Below are positions 23,547 through 31,719 of a stretch of 39,825 nucleotides of DNA, piece after piece. How positions within the stretch are numbered: position 1 is the stretch's first letter; each line of letters begins with the position of its first letter. The stretch is from Lachnospiraceae bacterium (lineage in GTDB: Bacteria > Bacillota > Clostridia > Lachnospirales > Lachnospiraceae), in NCBI GenBank assembly GCA_016285575.1, contig JAEEQX010000011.1, forward strand, positions 1 to 39,825. The letters are read 5' to 3'. The position numbers were made by a program, and so were the translations under genes. Under the pieces are notes generated by a model, which saw nothing but the letters and a program-made list of their open reading frames with translations, was not told the origin of the DNA and searched no databases.

Positions 23547-25155
23547 CTTCTTTTTCTTGAGGTATTGCTTCGCATACTATCTGGTTACGTCCGTTTTCCT
23601 TACCTGTGTAGAGGTTATCATCGGCCATCTTAACAACTTCATCCTGTGTTCTGCCAAGGCCACCTCTTACAAGACCAATTGACATTGTAACCTTGATAAA
23701 AGGAATAAATGCGTCGTCAACCTGAAGATACTGTTCTGTCTCGGAACCATCGTCTTCGATAATCTCAATCTCACCGGTCTTCTTGCCGGCCAAGAATTCA
23801 CCGAAGAGTTCCTCTTCTGTCATATCGGATCTGTTCTCAATCTCGAGTGCACGAACATCATTGAGAATCTTTTGTGTAACAGAATATGCTGTCTTAAGAT
23901 TCATATCGGTGAAGATGAGTAGGAATTCCTCACCACCCCATCTGGATGCTACACCGTTACCAACCATGTTGGTACGAAGTACTTTCGCAACTTCCTTAAG
24001 TACAACATCACCCATATCATGTCCGTATGTATCATTAACCTTCTTAAAGAAGTCGATATCGCAAAGTGCCACACAATAATTGGTGCCGAATTCTCTCTCT
24101 TCTCTGATGGCTTTTTCAAGTCTCTTGTTAGCAAGACGTCTATTGTACAGTTCGGTAAGAGCATCTTTTTCAACAAGGATATGAAGTGAGTTTTGCATCG
24201 AACGAATCGACTTACCGATGTCGCCTATCTCGTCGTTTCTTTTTAATACCTTATACTCAACTTCTCCACCAAGATCTCCCTTGGTAATCTTATATAGTGA
24301 TCCCTGAATACTCTCGATATCATCTGCTAGTTTTTTGGTGTAGCTAAATGAAACGAATGCAACTATGAGTGTAAATGCTGCCAGGAATCCAATCATGGGA
24401 CTGATTGCTCTTGTAACGAGTTTGTCTATTTCCTTGCAAGTCTTGGCAATAGCAATCATTCCGACTACATCGCCCGATACTTCCTTGATGGGCTCGTAAT
24501 ATACATAGTAATCGGTTCCGTAAATATTGACCTTCTTATAGAATCTGCTTTCTTTTCCTTCAAGGACCGCCTGCTTAACTACAGCGTTGGCACCTGTTCC
24601 GACAAGGCTCTCGCCGTTTTCTCCCGAAAGAGTGGTCAGTACTCTGGTATCGAGATAAAAGATTGATATCTCTGCACCTGTCTCTTTTTTATATCTGTCA
24701 ATAATCAGATTGTCTCCGGTTATCTCTTTGTCACCTTTATAAAAAGCAGCTACGTTTCCATCGGATACAAGTTCGTACTCCCCGGGGAAACGAATATCGT
24801 ATGTCAAAAGAACGCTTGATGCAATCTCTTTTAATTCTCCTTCGACCTTCTCGTACATAATTCCCGAAAAACGTATACCTGCTAAAATCATAGCAAGAAC
24901 GCCGAACAAGAGAATGGGACCGCATGTCATCATGGGAATTGATGAATGTAGTCCTGCCTGCTTTTTCTTCTTTTTAGGCTTGGGGCCTAATTCGTTTTTG
25001 AAGCCTTTTTTGGATTTATCTTTAGGAGTCTCATTAACGACTTCCTTCTTTTCTTCTTTGACTTCTTCTTTTATTTCTTCTTTTTTCTCTTCGATTGTTT
25101 CGTCAATCTTTTCTTCGATCTTTTCTTCAATCTTTTCTTCTGTGTTTTCAGCCAT
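23524..25155 (-). CDS. Membrane-bound GGDEF diguanylate cyclase with sensor and HAMP domains
   Basis: A 543-residue protein: an acidic/basic Glu-Lys N-terminus (residues 2-65), a transmembrane helix near 76-96, an extracellular Cache-like domain to about 245, a second helix near 250-270, a HAMP linker and a GGDEF domain. The active signature is WGGEEF near residue 405, preceded by DALTELYNRR and CDIDFFKKVNDTYGHDMGD, so c-di-GMP synthesis is expected. The inhibitory RxxD site is absent (the equivalent positions are Val and Gly). About 45 acidic residues are inserted between the GGEEF helix and the VTMSIGLV strand. The stop overlaps the AlaX-type start by 23 bases. It heads a GGDEF-AlaX-glgX-metG operon; SD GAGGG precedes the ATG. 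Confidence 0.92.
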   Translation of the reverse strand: MAENTEEKIEEKIEEKIDETIEEKKEEIKEEVKEEKKEVVNETPKDKSKKGFKNELGPKPKKKKKQAGLHSSIPMMTCGPILLFGVLAMILAGIRFSGIMYEKVEGELKEIASSVLLTYDIRFPGEYELVSDGNVAAFYKGDKEITGDNLIIDRYKKETGAEISIFYLDTRVLTTLSGENGESLVGTGANAVVKQAVLEGKESRFYKKVNIYGTDYYVYYEPIKEVSGDVVGMIAIAKTCKEIDKLVTRAISPMIGFLAAFTLIVAFVSFSYTKKLADDIESIQGSLYKITKGDLGGEVEYKVLKRNDEIGDIGKSIRSMQNSLHILVEKDALTELYNRRLANKRLEKAIREEREFGTNYCVALCDIDFFKKVNDTYGHDMGDVVLKEVAKVLRTNMVGNGVASRWGGEEFLLIFTDMNLKTAYSVTQKILNDVRALEIENRSDMTEEELFGEFLAGKKTGEIEIIEDDGSETEQYLQVDDAFIPFIKVTMSIGLVRGGLGRTQDEVVKMADDNLYTGKENGRNQIVCEAIPQEKEDEDEEDI

Positions 25156-25203
25156 AACTATCCCTCACAAATTTCTATGCAAAGTATTGGCAATCTAAAA
25201 ATG

Positions 25204-25243
25204 TAGAAAAGCCGGACTATGACAGACACAGCCCGGCTTTTTT
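25204..25243 (-). terminator. Rho-independent terminator of the AIM24-family gene
   Basis: On the minus strand GCCGGG and CCGGC pair across a 16-base loop, followed by TTTT. It sits 11 bases after the stop codon of the AIM24-family gene and before the GGDEF operon. The opposite strand also has a T-run, so it may act in both directions. Confidence 0.75.
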
Positions 25244-25253
25244 AGTTAAAAGA

Positions 25254-25934
25254 CTATCTTCCTGTAGGAATGAAAGGTTTGATTGCTTCAGCAAGCTGAG
25301 AAACAGGCATTGTCTGTAACCAGATTTTTCCGGGGCCTGTAAGCTTGGTATTGAAGAATCCTTCACCACCAACGAGCTTGTTGCCAAGGCCGCCCTTAAC
25401 GGATACTACGTCCATCTGAACTGTACCTTCCATGCAAGCTAAGGAACCTGTATCAACGATCATAACCTGACCGGGCTGAAGATCATACTCTATGATAGCA
25501 CCGTCAATCTCAAGGAAGAGGTCTCCCTCGCCTGAGAACTTCTGCATAACGAATCCTTCGCCACCAAGAAGTCCTGCACCAAATTTCTTCTGGAATGTTG
25601 TTTCCATCTCAATAGTTGTAGAAGATGCAAGGAATGACTTCTTCTGTGCAACCATTGTCTTGCCGCCTGAAAGCTGAACGTCAAGAATCTTGCCGGGAAC
25701 ACCTGTTGTGAAAGCTATCATACCGTCACCATTGTTAGCGGTATAAATGTTCTCAAAAAGTGCTTCGCCTGTAAGAGCCTTACCGAACATCTTACCCAAG
25801 CCGCCGCTCTGAGTCTTCATCTCCATGTTCTCTGTCATCCATGCCATAGCCCCTGCCTGACACTTCACACTTTCTCCCGATGATAAGTTGCAGACTACAA
25901 CGGGAAACGGTTCGCCTTTGATTTCATGATTCAT
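25254..25934 (-). CDS. AIM24 / TIGR00266 family protein
   Basis: The open frame could begin at 26003, inside the preceding gene, but the ATG at 25934 is preferred because AGGAGGGG lies six bases upstream; it gives 226 residues (MNHEIKGEPF...). The glycine-rich beta repeats GGLGKMFGKALTGEALF, GAGLLGGEGFVMQKFSGEGDLFLE and GGLGNKLVGGEGFFNTKLTGPGKIWLQT mark the AIM24 (DUF124) family, a trimeric beta-helix-like fold. The family is widespread; its biochemical function is unknown in bacteria. It lies 13 bases after the DUF1846 gene and ends at a clear terminator, so the two form an operon. Confidence 0.85.
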   Translation of the reverse strand: MNHEIKGEPFPVVVCNLSSGESVKCQAGAMAWMTENMEMKTQSGGLGKMFGKALTGEALFENIYTANNGDGMIAFTTGVPGKILDVQLSGGKTMVAQKKSFLASSTTIEMETTFQKKFGAGLLGGEGFVMQKFSGEGDLFLEIDGAIIEYDLQPGQVMIVDTGSLACMEGTVQMDVVSVKGGLGNKLVGGEGFFNTKLTGPGKIWLQTMPVSQLAEAIKPFIPTGR

Positions 25935-25947
25935 AATTAATCCCCTC

Positions 25948-27432
25948 CTATTTGTGATACAAAGACTTTGTTTGGTATTCAGGTTCGCAGGTGAGGTTAA
26001 CACCTAACTTTCTGAATACATTTTTATCCACATGTGAAAGAATCACACTTGAATGCACTTCTGCTCCTCTAAGATTTTGGAGTTGCTCCATAGCTGCTCT
26101 GGCATCGGGATCTTCTGACGCACATATTGAAAGTGCAATGAGAACTTCGTCTGTATGAAGTCTCGGATTCCTGTTGCCGAGATGCTTAACTTTTAACTCC
26201 TGAATAGGTCCGAGTGTAGCAGCCTTGATTAATTCTTTTTCATCATCAAGACCTGCGAGAGCTTTTAACGCATTAAGAAGCATTGCACTTGATGCACCGA
26301 GAAGCTCACTTGTCTTACCTGTAAGGATTCTTCCATCAGGAAGCTCGATAGCCGCTGCAGGTTCGCCTGTTGCCTCTGCCTTAACCTTGGCTGCTGATAC
26401 AACCTTACGATCATCGACTGTGATCTCAGCCTGCTTCATTAAAAGTTCTATCTTTAAGCACTCTTCTTCGTCAGATATGCCCATACGTTTCTGACAAAGA
26501 GCATTGTAATATCTTCTGATTATTTCCTGCTTGGAAGCTTCTTTTACTACCTCGTCATCTATGATGCCGAATCCTGCCATGTTAACGCCCATGTCAGTAG
26601 GTGACTTGTAAGGTGACTCACCCATAATCTTTTCAAACATAGCGTTAAGTACGGGGAATACTTCCACGTCTCTGTTGTAGTTAACAGTCGTCTGACCGTA
26701 TGCTTCGAGGTGGAACGGGTCAATCATGTTGACATCCTTAAGGTCCGCTGTTGCTGCCTCGTAAGCTATATTTACGGGATGCTTAAGGGGAAGATTCCAA
26801 ATAGGGAATGTCTCGTACTTGGCATATCCGGCCTTAATGCCTCTCTTGTATTCATGATATAACTGGGACAGGCAGGTAGCCATCTTGCCGCTTCCGGGTC
26901 CGGGAGCAGTAATAACCACCAACGATCTGCTTGTCTCGATATACTCGTTCTTGCCGTATCCGTCATCAGAAACGATAAGAGGAATATTTGAAGGATATCC
27001 TGCTATGGGATAATGCTTGTATACTTTGAGTCCGAGTGACTCAAGCTTCTTTTGATATGCAATTGCCGAAGGCTGTGATGCGAAATGTGTCAGGCACACG
27101 CTTCCGACATATAATCCGTATCCTCTGAATGCGTCGATAAGACGAAGAACATCTACATCATATGTGATGCCAAGGTCTGCACGCATCTTGTTCTTTTCTA
27201 TATCTGCTGCCGAGATAACGATAACAATCTCTGCCTCATCCTTTAACTGTGAAAGCATCTTAATCTTACTGTCGGGCTTGAATCCCGGAAGTACTCTTGA
27301 TGCATGATAATCGTCAAATAATTTACCACCGAATTCGAGGTAAAGTTTACCGCCGAAAAATGCGATTCTTTCCTTAATCTTTTCAGACTGAAGTTTTAAA
27401 TATTTCTCGTTGTCAAATCCTATTTTTTCCAT
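25948..27432 (-). CDS. DUF1846 family protein
   Basis: A 494-residue protein that matches the DUF1846 family by its whole-length pattern: MEKIGFDNEKYLKLQSEKI at the start, LEFGGKLFDDYHASRVLPGF, the loop TAPGPGSGKMATCLSQLYHE (a Walker-A-like glycine loop) near residue 175, and DPFHLEAYGQTTVNYNRDVE. The family is common in Firmicutes; a structure is known but no firm activity has been assigned. It may bind a nucleotide at the glycine loop. It is followed by the AIM24-family gene and preceded by a strong promoter at 27462-27490 with a palindrome over the -35. GAGG lies about 7 bases before the ATG. Confidence 0.85.
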   Translation of the reverse strand: MEKIGFDNEKYLKLQSEKIKERIAFFGGKLYLEFGGKLFDDYHASRVLPGFKPDSKIKMLSQLKDEAEIVIVISAADIEKNKMRADLGITYDVDVLRLIDAFRGYGLYVGSVCLTHFASQPSAIAYQKKLESLGLKVYKHYPIAGYPSNIPLIVSDDGYGKNEYIETSRSLVVITAPGPGSGKMATCLSQLYHEYKRGIKAGYAKYETFPIWNLPLKHPVNIAYEAATADLKDVNMIDPFHLEAYGQTTVNYNRDVEVFPVLNAMFEKIMGESPYKSPTDMGVNMAGFGIIDDEVVKEASKQEIIRRYYNALCQKRMGISDEEECLKIELLMKQAEITVDDRKVVSAAKVKAEATGEPAAAIELPDGRILTGKTSELLGASSAMLLNALKALAGLDDEKELIKAATLGPIQELKVKHLGNRNPRLHTDEVLIALSICASEDPDARAAMEQLQNLRGAEVHSSVILSHVDKNVFRKLGVNLTCEPEYQTKSLYHK

Positions 27433-27461
27433 AACTGTTCCTCACATCACAATCACTATCG

Positions 27462-27490
27462 ATTATACAATTTTTTGGCTTGATTATCAA
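27462..27490 (-). promoter_or_regulatory. Promoter of the DUF1846-AIM24 operon
   Basis: A -35 TTGATA (27485-27490) and a -10 TATAAT (27462-27467) are separated by exactly 17 bases on the minus strand, near-consensus for the housekeeping sigma factor. Transcription should start near 27455, about 23 bases before the ATG. Confidence 0.75.
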
Positions 27491-27491
27491 G
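27479..27491. promoter_or_regulatory. FabT-like palindrome over the -35 of the DUF1846 promoter
   Basis: CTTGATTATCAAG is a perfect 6-1-6 palindrome that covers the -35. Its core TTGATTATCAA equals the core of the FabT (MarR-family) operator described in streptococci. Binding here is inference from that resemblance. Confidence 0.4.
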
Positions 27492-27514
27492 AAAATTAGT
27501 CATTAAAAATGGCA

Positions 27515-27543
27515 TAAAAAAAAGACGCCAAGCGTCTTTTTTT
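27515..27543 (-). terminator. Rho-independent terminator of acpP
   Basis: AAAGACGC and GCGTCTTT pair around CA/TG with T-runs on both flanks. The minus-strand T-run follows the acpP stop codon by about 20 bases, so it ends the acpP transcript. Confidence 0.85.
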
Positions 27544-27563
27544 AACAATAATCATTTGCTTAA

Positions 27564-27797
27564 TTATTCACCGATTCCGGAATTCTTGAGAAGTTTGATA
27601 ACATCTCCTACAGTCTCGATGTTTTCAAGGTCATCCTGAGGCATCTCAATGCCAAATTCCTCTTCAAAAGCCATAACAAGCTCGAATAAATCAAGTGAGT
27701 CTGCTCCGAGGTCATCCTTAAAAGATGTGTCCTCTGTAATCTCTACTCCCTGAAGATTCAACTGTTCAATAATGATTTCTTTAATTTTATCAAGCAT
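27564..27797 (-). CDS. acpP: Acyl carrier protein
   Basis: A 77-residue acidic four-helix protein. The phosphopantetheine serine lies in [22 protein letters not shown] at about residue 36, the standard ACP motif. It carries acyl chains for fatty acid synthesis in the cytoplasm. It is a stand-alone gene with its own strong promoter (27850-27878) and terminator (27515-27543), not within a fab operon, so it could equally be a second ACP used for another pathway. GAGGTGC precedes the ATG by five bases. Confidence 0.95.
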   Translation of the reverse strand: MLDKIKEIIIEQLNLQGVEITEDTSFKDDLGADSLDLFELVMAFEEEFGIEMPQDDLENIETVGDVIKLLKNSGIGE

Positions 27798-27834
27798 TTT
27801 GCACCTCTTAATATATTTGCATATCTTTATAATC

Positions 27835-27853
27835 TACTCAACGACTATGAGTA
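27835..27853. promoter_or_regulatory. Inverted repeat over the acpP -10 and transcription start
   Basis: TACTCA (27835-27840) and TGAGTA (27848-27853) form perfect arms with a 7-base spacer. The repeat overlaps the -10 and the predicted start of the acpP transcript, a position typical of a repressor operator. It does not resemble the FapR or FabT consensus known to me. Confidence 0.4.
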
Positions 27854-27878
27854 TATTATCAGTATATTACTTTGTCAA
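27850..27878 (-). promoter_or_regulatory. acpP promoter
   Basis: Consensus -35 TTGACA (27873-27878) and -10 TATACT (27850-27855) with 17-base spacing on the minus strand. It lies 35 bases after the rsmI stop codon and about 50 bases before the acpP ATG. No terminator separates rsmI from it, so read-through may add to expression. Confidence 0.8.
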
Positions 27879-27913
27879 CAGTAAAAATTTGCAATTAACA
27901 AAAGGTTCAAAAT

Positions 27914-28753
27914 TTAGAGTAAAGCCTTGTATACTTCGCTTTTGGATATTCCTCTGTCCTTGGCCACGGCTTTCATGGCTTCCTTCTTATCCATGCCCTT
28001 GTCCGTATATATCTTCATGTGGCTCTCAATATCAATGCTCACCCAGTCGTTTTTACGGCTTTCTTCCTCTTCTTTTCTATCGATACCTTCCACAACAAGG
28101 ACATATTCACCTCTCGGTTCCTTGTCCTCATACATGGCAATCGCTTCGCCTATCGTGGTACGCACCGCTTCCTCAAACTTCTTGGTAAGCTCACGACACA
28201 GAACGATTCTTCTGTCTTCGCCAAGTGTATCTCTAAGTTGTGAGAGCGTGTTTACGAGGTGGTGCGGTGCTTCATAAAGAATTACCGTTCTATGCTCAAT
28301 CTTTAACTCTTCGAGCACTGCATTTCTCTCTTTTTTATCAGAAGGTAAAAAGCCTTCGAAGCAAAATCTTCTTGATGATAATCCGGAAAGTGTAAGCGCC
28401 ACTATGCATGCACAGGGTCCGGGCAAAGATGTAACTTTTATCCCTTCTTCTATACACATATCAACCAGTACTTCGCCGGGATCGGAGATAGCAGGAGTAC
28501 CCGCATCAGTGATAAGAGCGATGTTGGTACCCTCTTTTAACTTTTCTATAAGAGTAATCGCTTTTTGAGTCTTGTTATATTCATGATAGCTAGTCATGGG
28601 TACATGAATATCAAAAGCATTCATTAACTTAAGCGAATTTCTGGTGTCCTCCGCTGCGATAAGATCCACGGACGAAAGAGTCTCAATCACTCTCTCTGAT
28701 GCATCTTTTAAGTTACCTATCGGAGTGGGACACAGATATAAAACACCTGCCAT
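27914..28753 (-). CDS. rsmI: 16S rRNA (cytidine1402-2'-O)-methyltransferase
   Basis: A 279-residue SAM-dependent enzyme of the tetrapyrrole-methylase fold that methylates the ribose of C1402 in the 16S rRNA decoding centre. Visible markers are YLCPTPIGNLKDASER at the N-terminus, the EDTRNS loop, ALITDAGTPAISDPGEVL, and GPCACIVALTLSGLSSRRFCFEGFLP, all characteristic of RsmI (YraL/YabC). Its start overlaps the trmN6-type stop (TAATG). It is the last gene of the yaaR-holB-ricT-trmN6-rsmI cluster, matching the Bacillus order. Length is normal. Confidence 0.95.
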   Translation of the reverse strand: MAGVLYLCPTPIGNLKDASERVIETLSSVDLIAAEDTRNSLKLMNAFDIHVPMTSYHEYNKTQKAITLIEKLKEGTNIALITDAGTPAISDPGEVLVDMCIEEGIKVTSLPGPCACIVALTLSGLSSRRFCFEGFLPSDKKERNAVLEELKIEHRTVILYEAPHHLVNTLSQLRDTLGEDRRIVLCRELTKKFEEAVRTTIGEAIAMYEDKEPRGEYVLVVEGIDRKEEEESRKNDWVSIDIESHMKIYTDKGMDKKEAMKAVAKDRGISKSEVYKALL

Positions 28754-29499
28754 TAGTTTTCCTCATATATCTTGCTGACTTCAGGCATATAGTTGCCTGC
28801 TTCATCATATATTATAAGCGGCTTTTCAACCTTCATACTATGATTGCCGCCCTTACGTCCTTCGATAAGAATCATACTGGGTTCGCTGTCGAGACGAGGA
28901 TATACAATTCTGAGTCTCTTGGGTGTAAGCTTCCTCTCGTTCATCTTAAGCATTATCTCATCTAGTCTCTCCGGTTTATGAACCATAAAAAAGCTGCCGT
29001 TACTTTTTAATATCCAGGCTGCACAGTCGAGCACATCATCGAGGGTGCACTTAATCTCATGTCTCGCTATGGCCTTACTCTCGTCAGGATTGCTTAAAGC
29101 TTTGCCTGGAATCATATACGGCGGATTAACTGTAACAGCATCATACGAAGCAGGCTTCAATATGCTTTTAAACCCACATAGGTCTCCGCATATTACATTA
29201 ATCTTTCTTTCGAGTTCATTCATTTCGACACTTCTTGAAGCCATATTGGCTATGTCTTCTTGAATCTCGAGTGCGTCAAAATGCTCCGCTTCTGTCTTGG
29301 CTGATAAAAGGATGGGGATTACTCCCGTACCCGTACAGAGGTCACAAACCTTATCGCCCTTTTTCAAGCTGACGAATTCAGTCAGTAATACCGCATCCAT
29401 TCCAAAACAAAAACGGGTAGAGTTTTGTATGATACTGTACCCGTTTCTTTGCAGGGAATCTATTCTTTCATTTTCTAAAAGTAAAACTTCTTTTCCCAT
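28753..29499 (-). CDS. tRNA1(Val) (adenine37-N6)-methyltransferase (TrmN6/YabB type)
   Basis: A 248-residue class I SAM methyltransferase. The SAM motif I is VCDLCTGTGVIPILLSAK, and the catalytic N6-adenine motif is VNPPYMIPG near residue 126. The enzyme modifies A37 of tRNA1(Val) in other bacteria; the Bacillus counterpart YabB lies at the same place in its cluster, next to yabC (rsmI). It starts 8 bases after ricT ends and shares bases with the rsmI start. Other N6-adenine methyltransferases share the NPPY motif, so the exact tRNA target is inferred. Confidence 0.85.
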   Translation of the reverse strand: MGKEVLLLENERIDSLQRNGYSIIQNSTRFCFGMDAVLLTEFVSLKKGDKVCDLCTGTGVIPILLSAKTEAEHFDALEIQEDIANMASRSVEMNELERKINVICGDLCGFKSILKPASYDAVTVNPPYMIPGKALSNPDESKAIARHEIKCTLDDVLDCAAWILKSNGSFFMVHKPERLDEIMLKMNERKLTPKRLRIVYPRLDSEPSMILIEGRKGGNHSMKVEKPLIIYDEAGNYMPEVSKIYEEN

Positions 29500-29507
29500 T
29501 ATATTAA

Positions 29508-30698
29508 TTATTCTTCAGAACCTTTTTTAGGTCTGTTTTCACGACGGTTGTTATGATAGTGTCCGTTGTTTTTTCTGTTCTGATTACCCTGGTTGTTTTG
29601 ATTGTTTTGTTTCTTTTTTTCGGATCTGTCTTTATCGGGTCTGGAATCAGAATCTTTGAATTCTTTTTTATCTTTCTTGGGGCCCTTGTTATCCTGAGAG
29701 AAGTTACGTTTCTTATCTCTGTTACGATTGTTATTTCTGTCTCTCTTCTCTCCTTCGCCAAGGATCTCTTTCATCTCCTCAGCTTCTTCGCTCTCCTGCT
29801 CCTTGATATCTTCCTGTTCCTGTTTCTCAAGAAGTTCAAGTGCCTTCATATCTTCTGCAGAAAGTACTTCTTTTTCCTTACGTATACCCTTCTTAAATGT
29901 AAGTTCCGAAGCGCTGTATTCACGTATCTCCTTGTCATCCTTTAATTCGATGACAACTCTGACTTTTTGTCTCAATACGTTGATACTTACTACTTCGCCC
30001 TTACAGCCATCATTAGTGGAAACAAAATCACCGACATTGGGCATTGTCTTATTTAACTCTTCGTAAGTCTCTTCTTCATTCTTAAGACAGCACATAAGTC
30101 TGCCACATACACCTGATACATTGGCAGGGTTAAGTGAGAGATTCTGTTCCTTCGCCATCTTGATTGAAACGGGTGCGAACTCGTGGAGGTAGGAGTGACA
30201 GCAGCACTCTCTGCCGCATGTACCTACACCGCCGAGAAGCTTGATCTCGTCTCTAACACCAATCTGTCTTAATTCGATTCTGGTCTTGAATACTGCTGCC
30301 AGATCCTTAACCAATTCTCTGAAATCGATTCTGTTATCAGCCGTAAAATAAAACATTAACTTCTTACGGTCGAATGTATATTCTGCCTCTACCAGTTTCA
30401 TGGGAAGCTGGTGCTTGGCTATCTTTTCCTTGCATATCTTGTATGCATCTTCTCTTGCTTCGAGATTACTTTTTTCCGCTGCATCATCTTCAGGTGTTGA
30501 TACTCTGATGATGGGCTTAAGAGGTCTTATGATATTCTCTTCCGCAACCTCTCTCTTTTCACCGATGACGGTTCCGTACTCCATACCTCTTGCGGTCTCC
30601 ACGATAACGTGGTCGCCCTTCTTTATCTCTAAATCACAGGGATCAAAATAATATAACTTCCCTGCGGTCCTGAAGCGGACGCTGACTACTTCTGCCAT
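29508..30698 (-). CDS. ricT: PSP1-domain protein RicT (YaaT) with a long basic tail
   Basis: A 396-residue protein whose first 290 residues are the PSP1/RicT family: VRFRTAGKLYYFDP, a cysteine-rich loop CGRECCCHSYL and a second cysteine group CGRLMCCLKNEE, which match the Fe-S-binding cysteines of RicT. In Bacillus RicT, with RicA and RicF, directs RNase Y-dependent mRNA maturation and affects sporulation, competence and biofilm. The last 100 residues are low-complexity Asn/Lys/Arg/Asp-rich, which is absent from Bacillus YaaT and could bind RNA. It lies between holB and the trmN6-type gene, as in Bacillus. RicA and RicF are not in the window. Confidence 0.9.
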   Translation of the reverse strand: MAEVVSVRFRTAGKLYYFDPCDLEIKKGDHVIVETARGMEYGTVIGEKREVAEENIIRPLKPIIRVSTPEDDAAEKSNLEAREDAYKICKEKIAKHQLPMKLVEAEYTFDRKKLMFYFTADNRIDFRELVKDLAAVFKTRIELRQIGVRDEIKLLGGVGTCGRECCCHSYLHEFAPVSIKMAKEQNLSLNPANVSGVCGRLMCCLKNEEETYEELNKTMPNVGDFVSTNDGCKGEVVSINVLRQKVRVVIELKDDKEIREYSASELTFKKGIRKEKEVLSAEDMKALELLEKQEQEDIKEQESEEAEEMKEILGEGEKRDRNNNRNRDKKRNFSQDNKGPKKDKKEFKDSDSRPDKDRSEKKKQNNQNNQGNQNRKNNGHYHNNRRENRPKKGSEE

Positions 30699-30715
30699 TT
30701 ATTACTGTAACCTTT

Positions 30716-31708
30716 CTATCTGGTCTCTTTTATAACTTCAAGAAGCAGAGTCATACAGGTCTCAAAATTGGCCTTGGATCTGATTCTTACTTTTGCAGTC
30801 TCGAGAGCACGTACGATATCGTCTATTCCTTCGTAACTTGTTCTCTTGGCTACTGACTTAATGTACTGAATCTCCTGCTTGAATACAAGATCATTAACAT
30901 CATTAGTCGCTTTGAATAAAAGTACGTCTCTATACCATACGGAAAAGATATCGAGGTAATCGAGTTCATCGTACTTGTATTCTTTTATCTTATTGATGGC
31001 CTCCATAATATCAGGAGCATCCATCTCATTGATATGCTTAAGAAGCGATACCGCTTCAGTCTTCATCTTGTCAAAATCCTCATTCATAATGAGCATCTTG
31101 GCCTTACCGAAGTTACCCTGCGAGAAAGATACAGCAATATCTGCCTTGTAATCGGGAATCTTAAATTCCTTCATGAGATATTTCTTAAGTACTTTCTTTT
31201 CAACGGGCTTAAGAGCGAGCTTAACGCATCTACTCTGAATGGTCTGTAAAAGCTTGTCCTTGGATGTAGTAAGAAGAATAAGTACTACATATTCAGGCGG
31301 CTCTTCGAGAGTCTTAAGCAGAGCATTCTGTGCCTGCTCTGTCATAATCTCTGCTTCGTTAATAAGGAAGATTTTATACTTACCCTTATAAGGCTTGGTT
31401 GTAATCTCCTTGATAACCTGATCTCTGATATCATCAACACTTATAATGCTGGGCTTGTCATGAGTAACATTGTAAAAATCCGGATGTGCATTGTTCTCCA
31501 TCTGAAGACATGACTGACATGTGCCACAGGGCTTCTCGCCCTTGCCTTCGCAAAGGAGTGCTTCCGAAAAAACTCTGGCGATAAATTCCTTACCGCTACG
31601 CATCTCGCCCTCTATGATATAAGCGTGAGCTATCTCACCGCTTTCACTGACTTTTTTAAAATATTCGGTTAAGTGTTCCTGCCCAACAATGTCTTCGAAT
31701 CTTGCCAT
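30716..31708 (-). CDS. holB: DNA polymerase III delta' subunit
   Basis: A 330-residue AAA+ clamp-loader subunit. It has the zinc-binding cysteine group CEGKGEKPCGTCQSC near residues 53-67, NALLKTLEEPPEYVVLILLTT as the sensor-1 region, and a switch to helical collar at the C-terminus. The P-loop region is degenerate (GEMRSGKEF, no Thr/Ser after Lys), as is usual for delta', which does not hydrolyse ATP. Gene order yaaR-holB-ricT equals that of Bacillus subtilis. It starts 11 bases after yaaR. Confidence 0.92.
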   Translation of the reverse strand: MARFEDIVGQEHLTEYFKKVSESGEIAHAYIIEGEMRSGKEFIARVFSEALLCEGKGEKPCGTCQSCLQMENNAHPDFYNVTHDKPSIISVDDIRDQVIKEITTKPYKGKYKIFLINEAEIMTEQAQNALLKTLEEPPEYVVLILLTTSKDKLLQTIQSRCVKLALKPVEKKVLKKYLMKEFKIPDYKADIAVSFSQGNFGKAKMLIMNEDFDKMKTEAVSLLKHINEMDAPDIMEAINKIKEYKYDELDYLDIFSVWYRDVLLFKATNDVNDLVFKQEIQYIKSVAKRTSYEGIDDIVRALETAKVRIRSKANFETCMTLLLEVIKETR

Positions 31709-31719
31709 AATTCGTCACC

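Noticed and set aside
25254..26003. Longer start for the AIM24-family protein at 26003
   Set aside because: The extra 23 residues would overlap the end of the DUF1846 gene and look unlike a real N-terminus; a strong ribosome site supports 25934.
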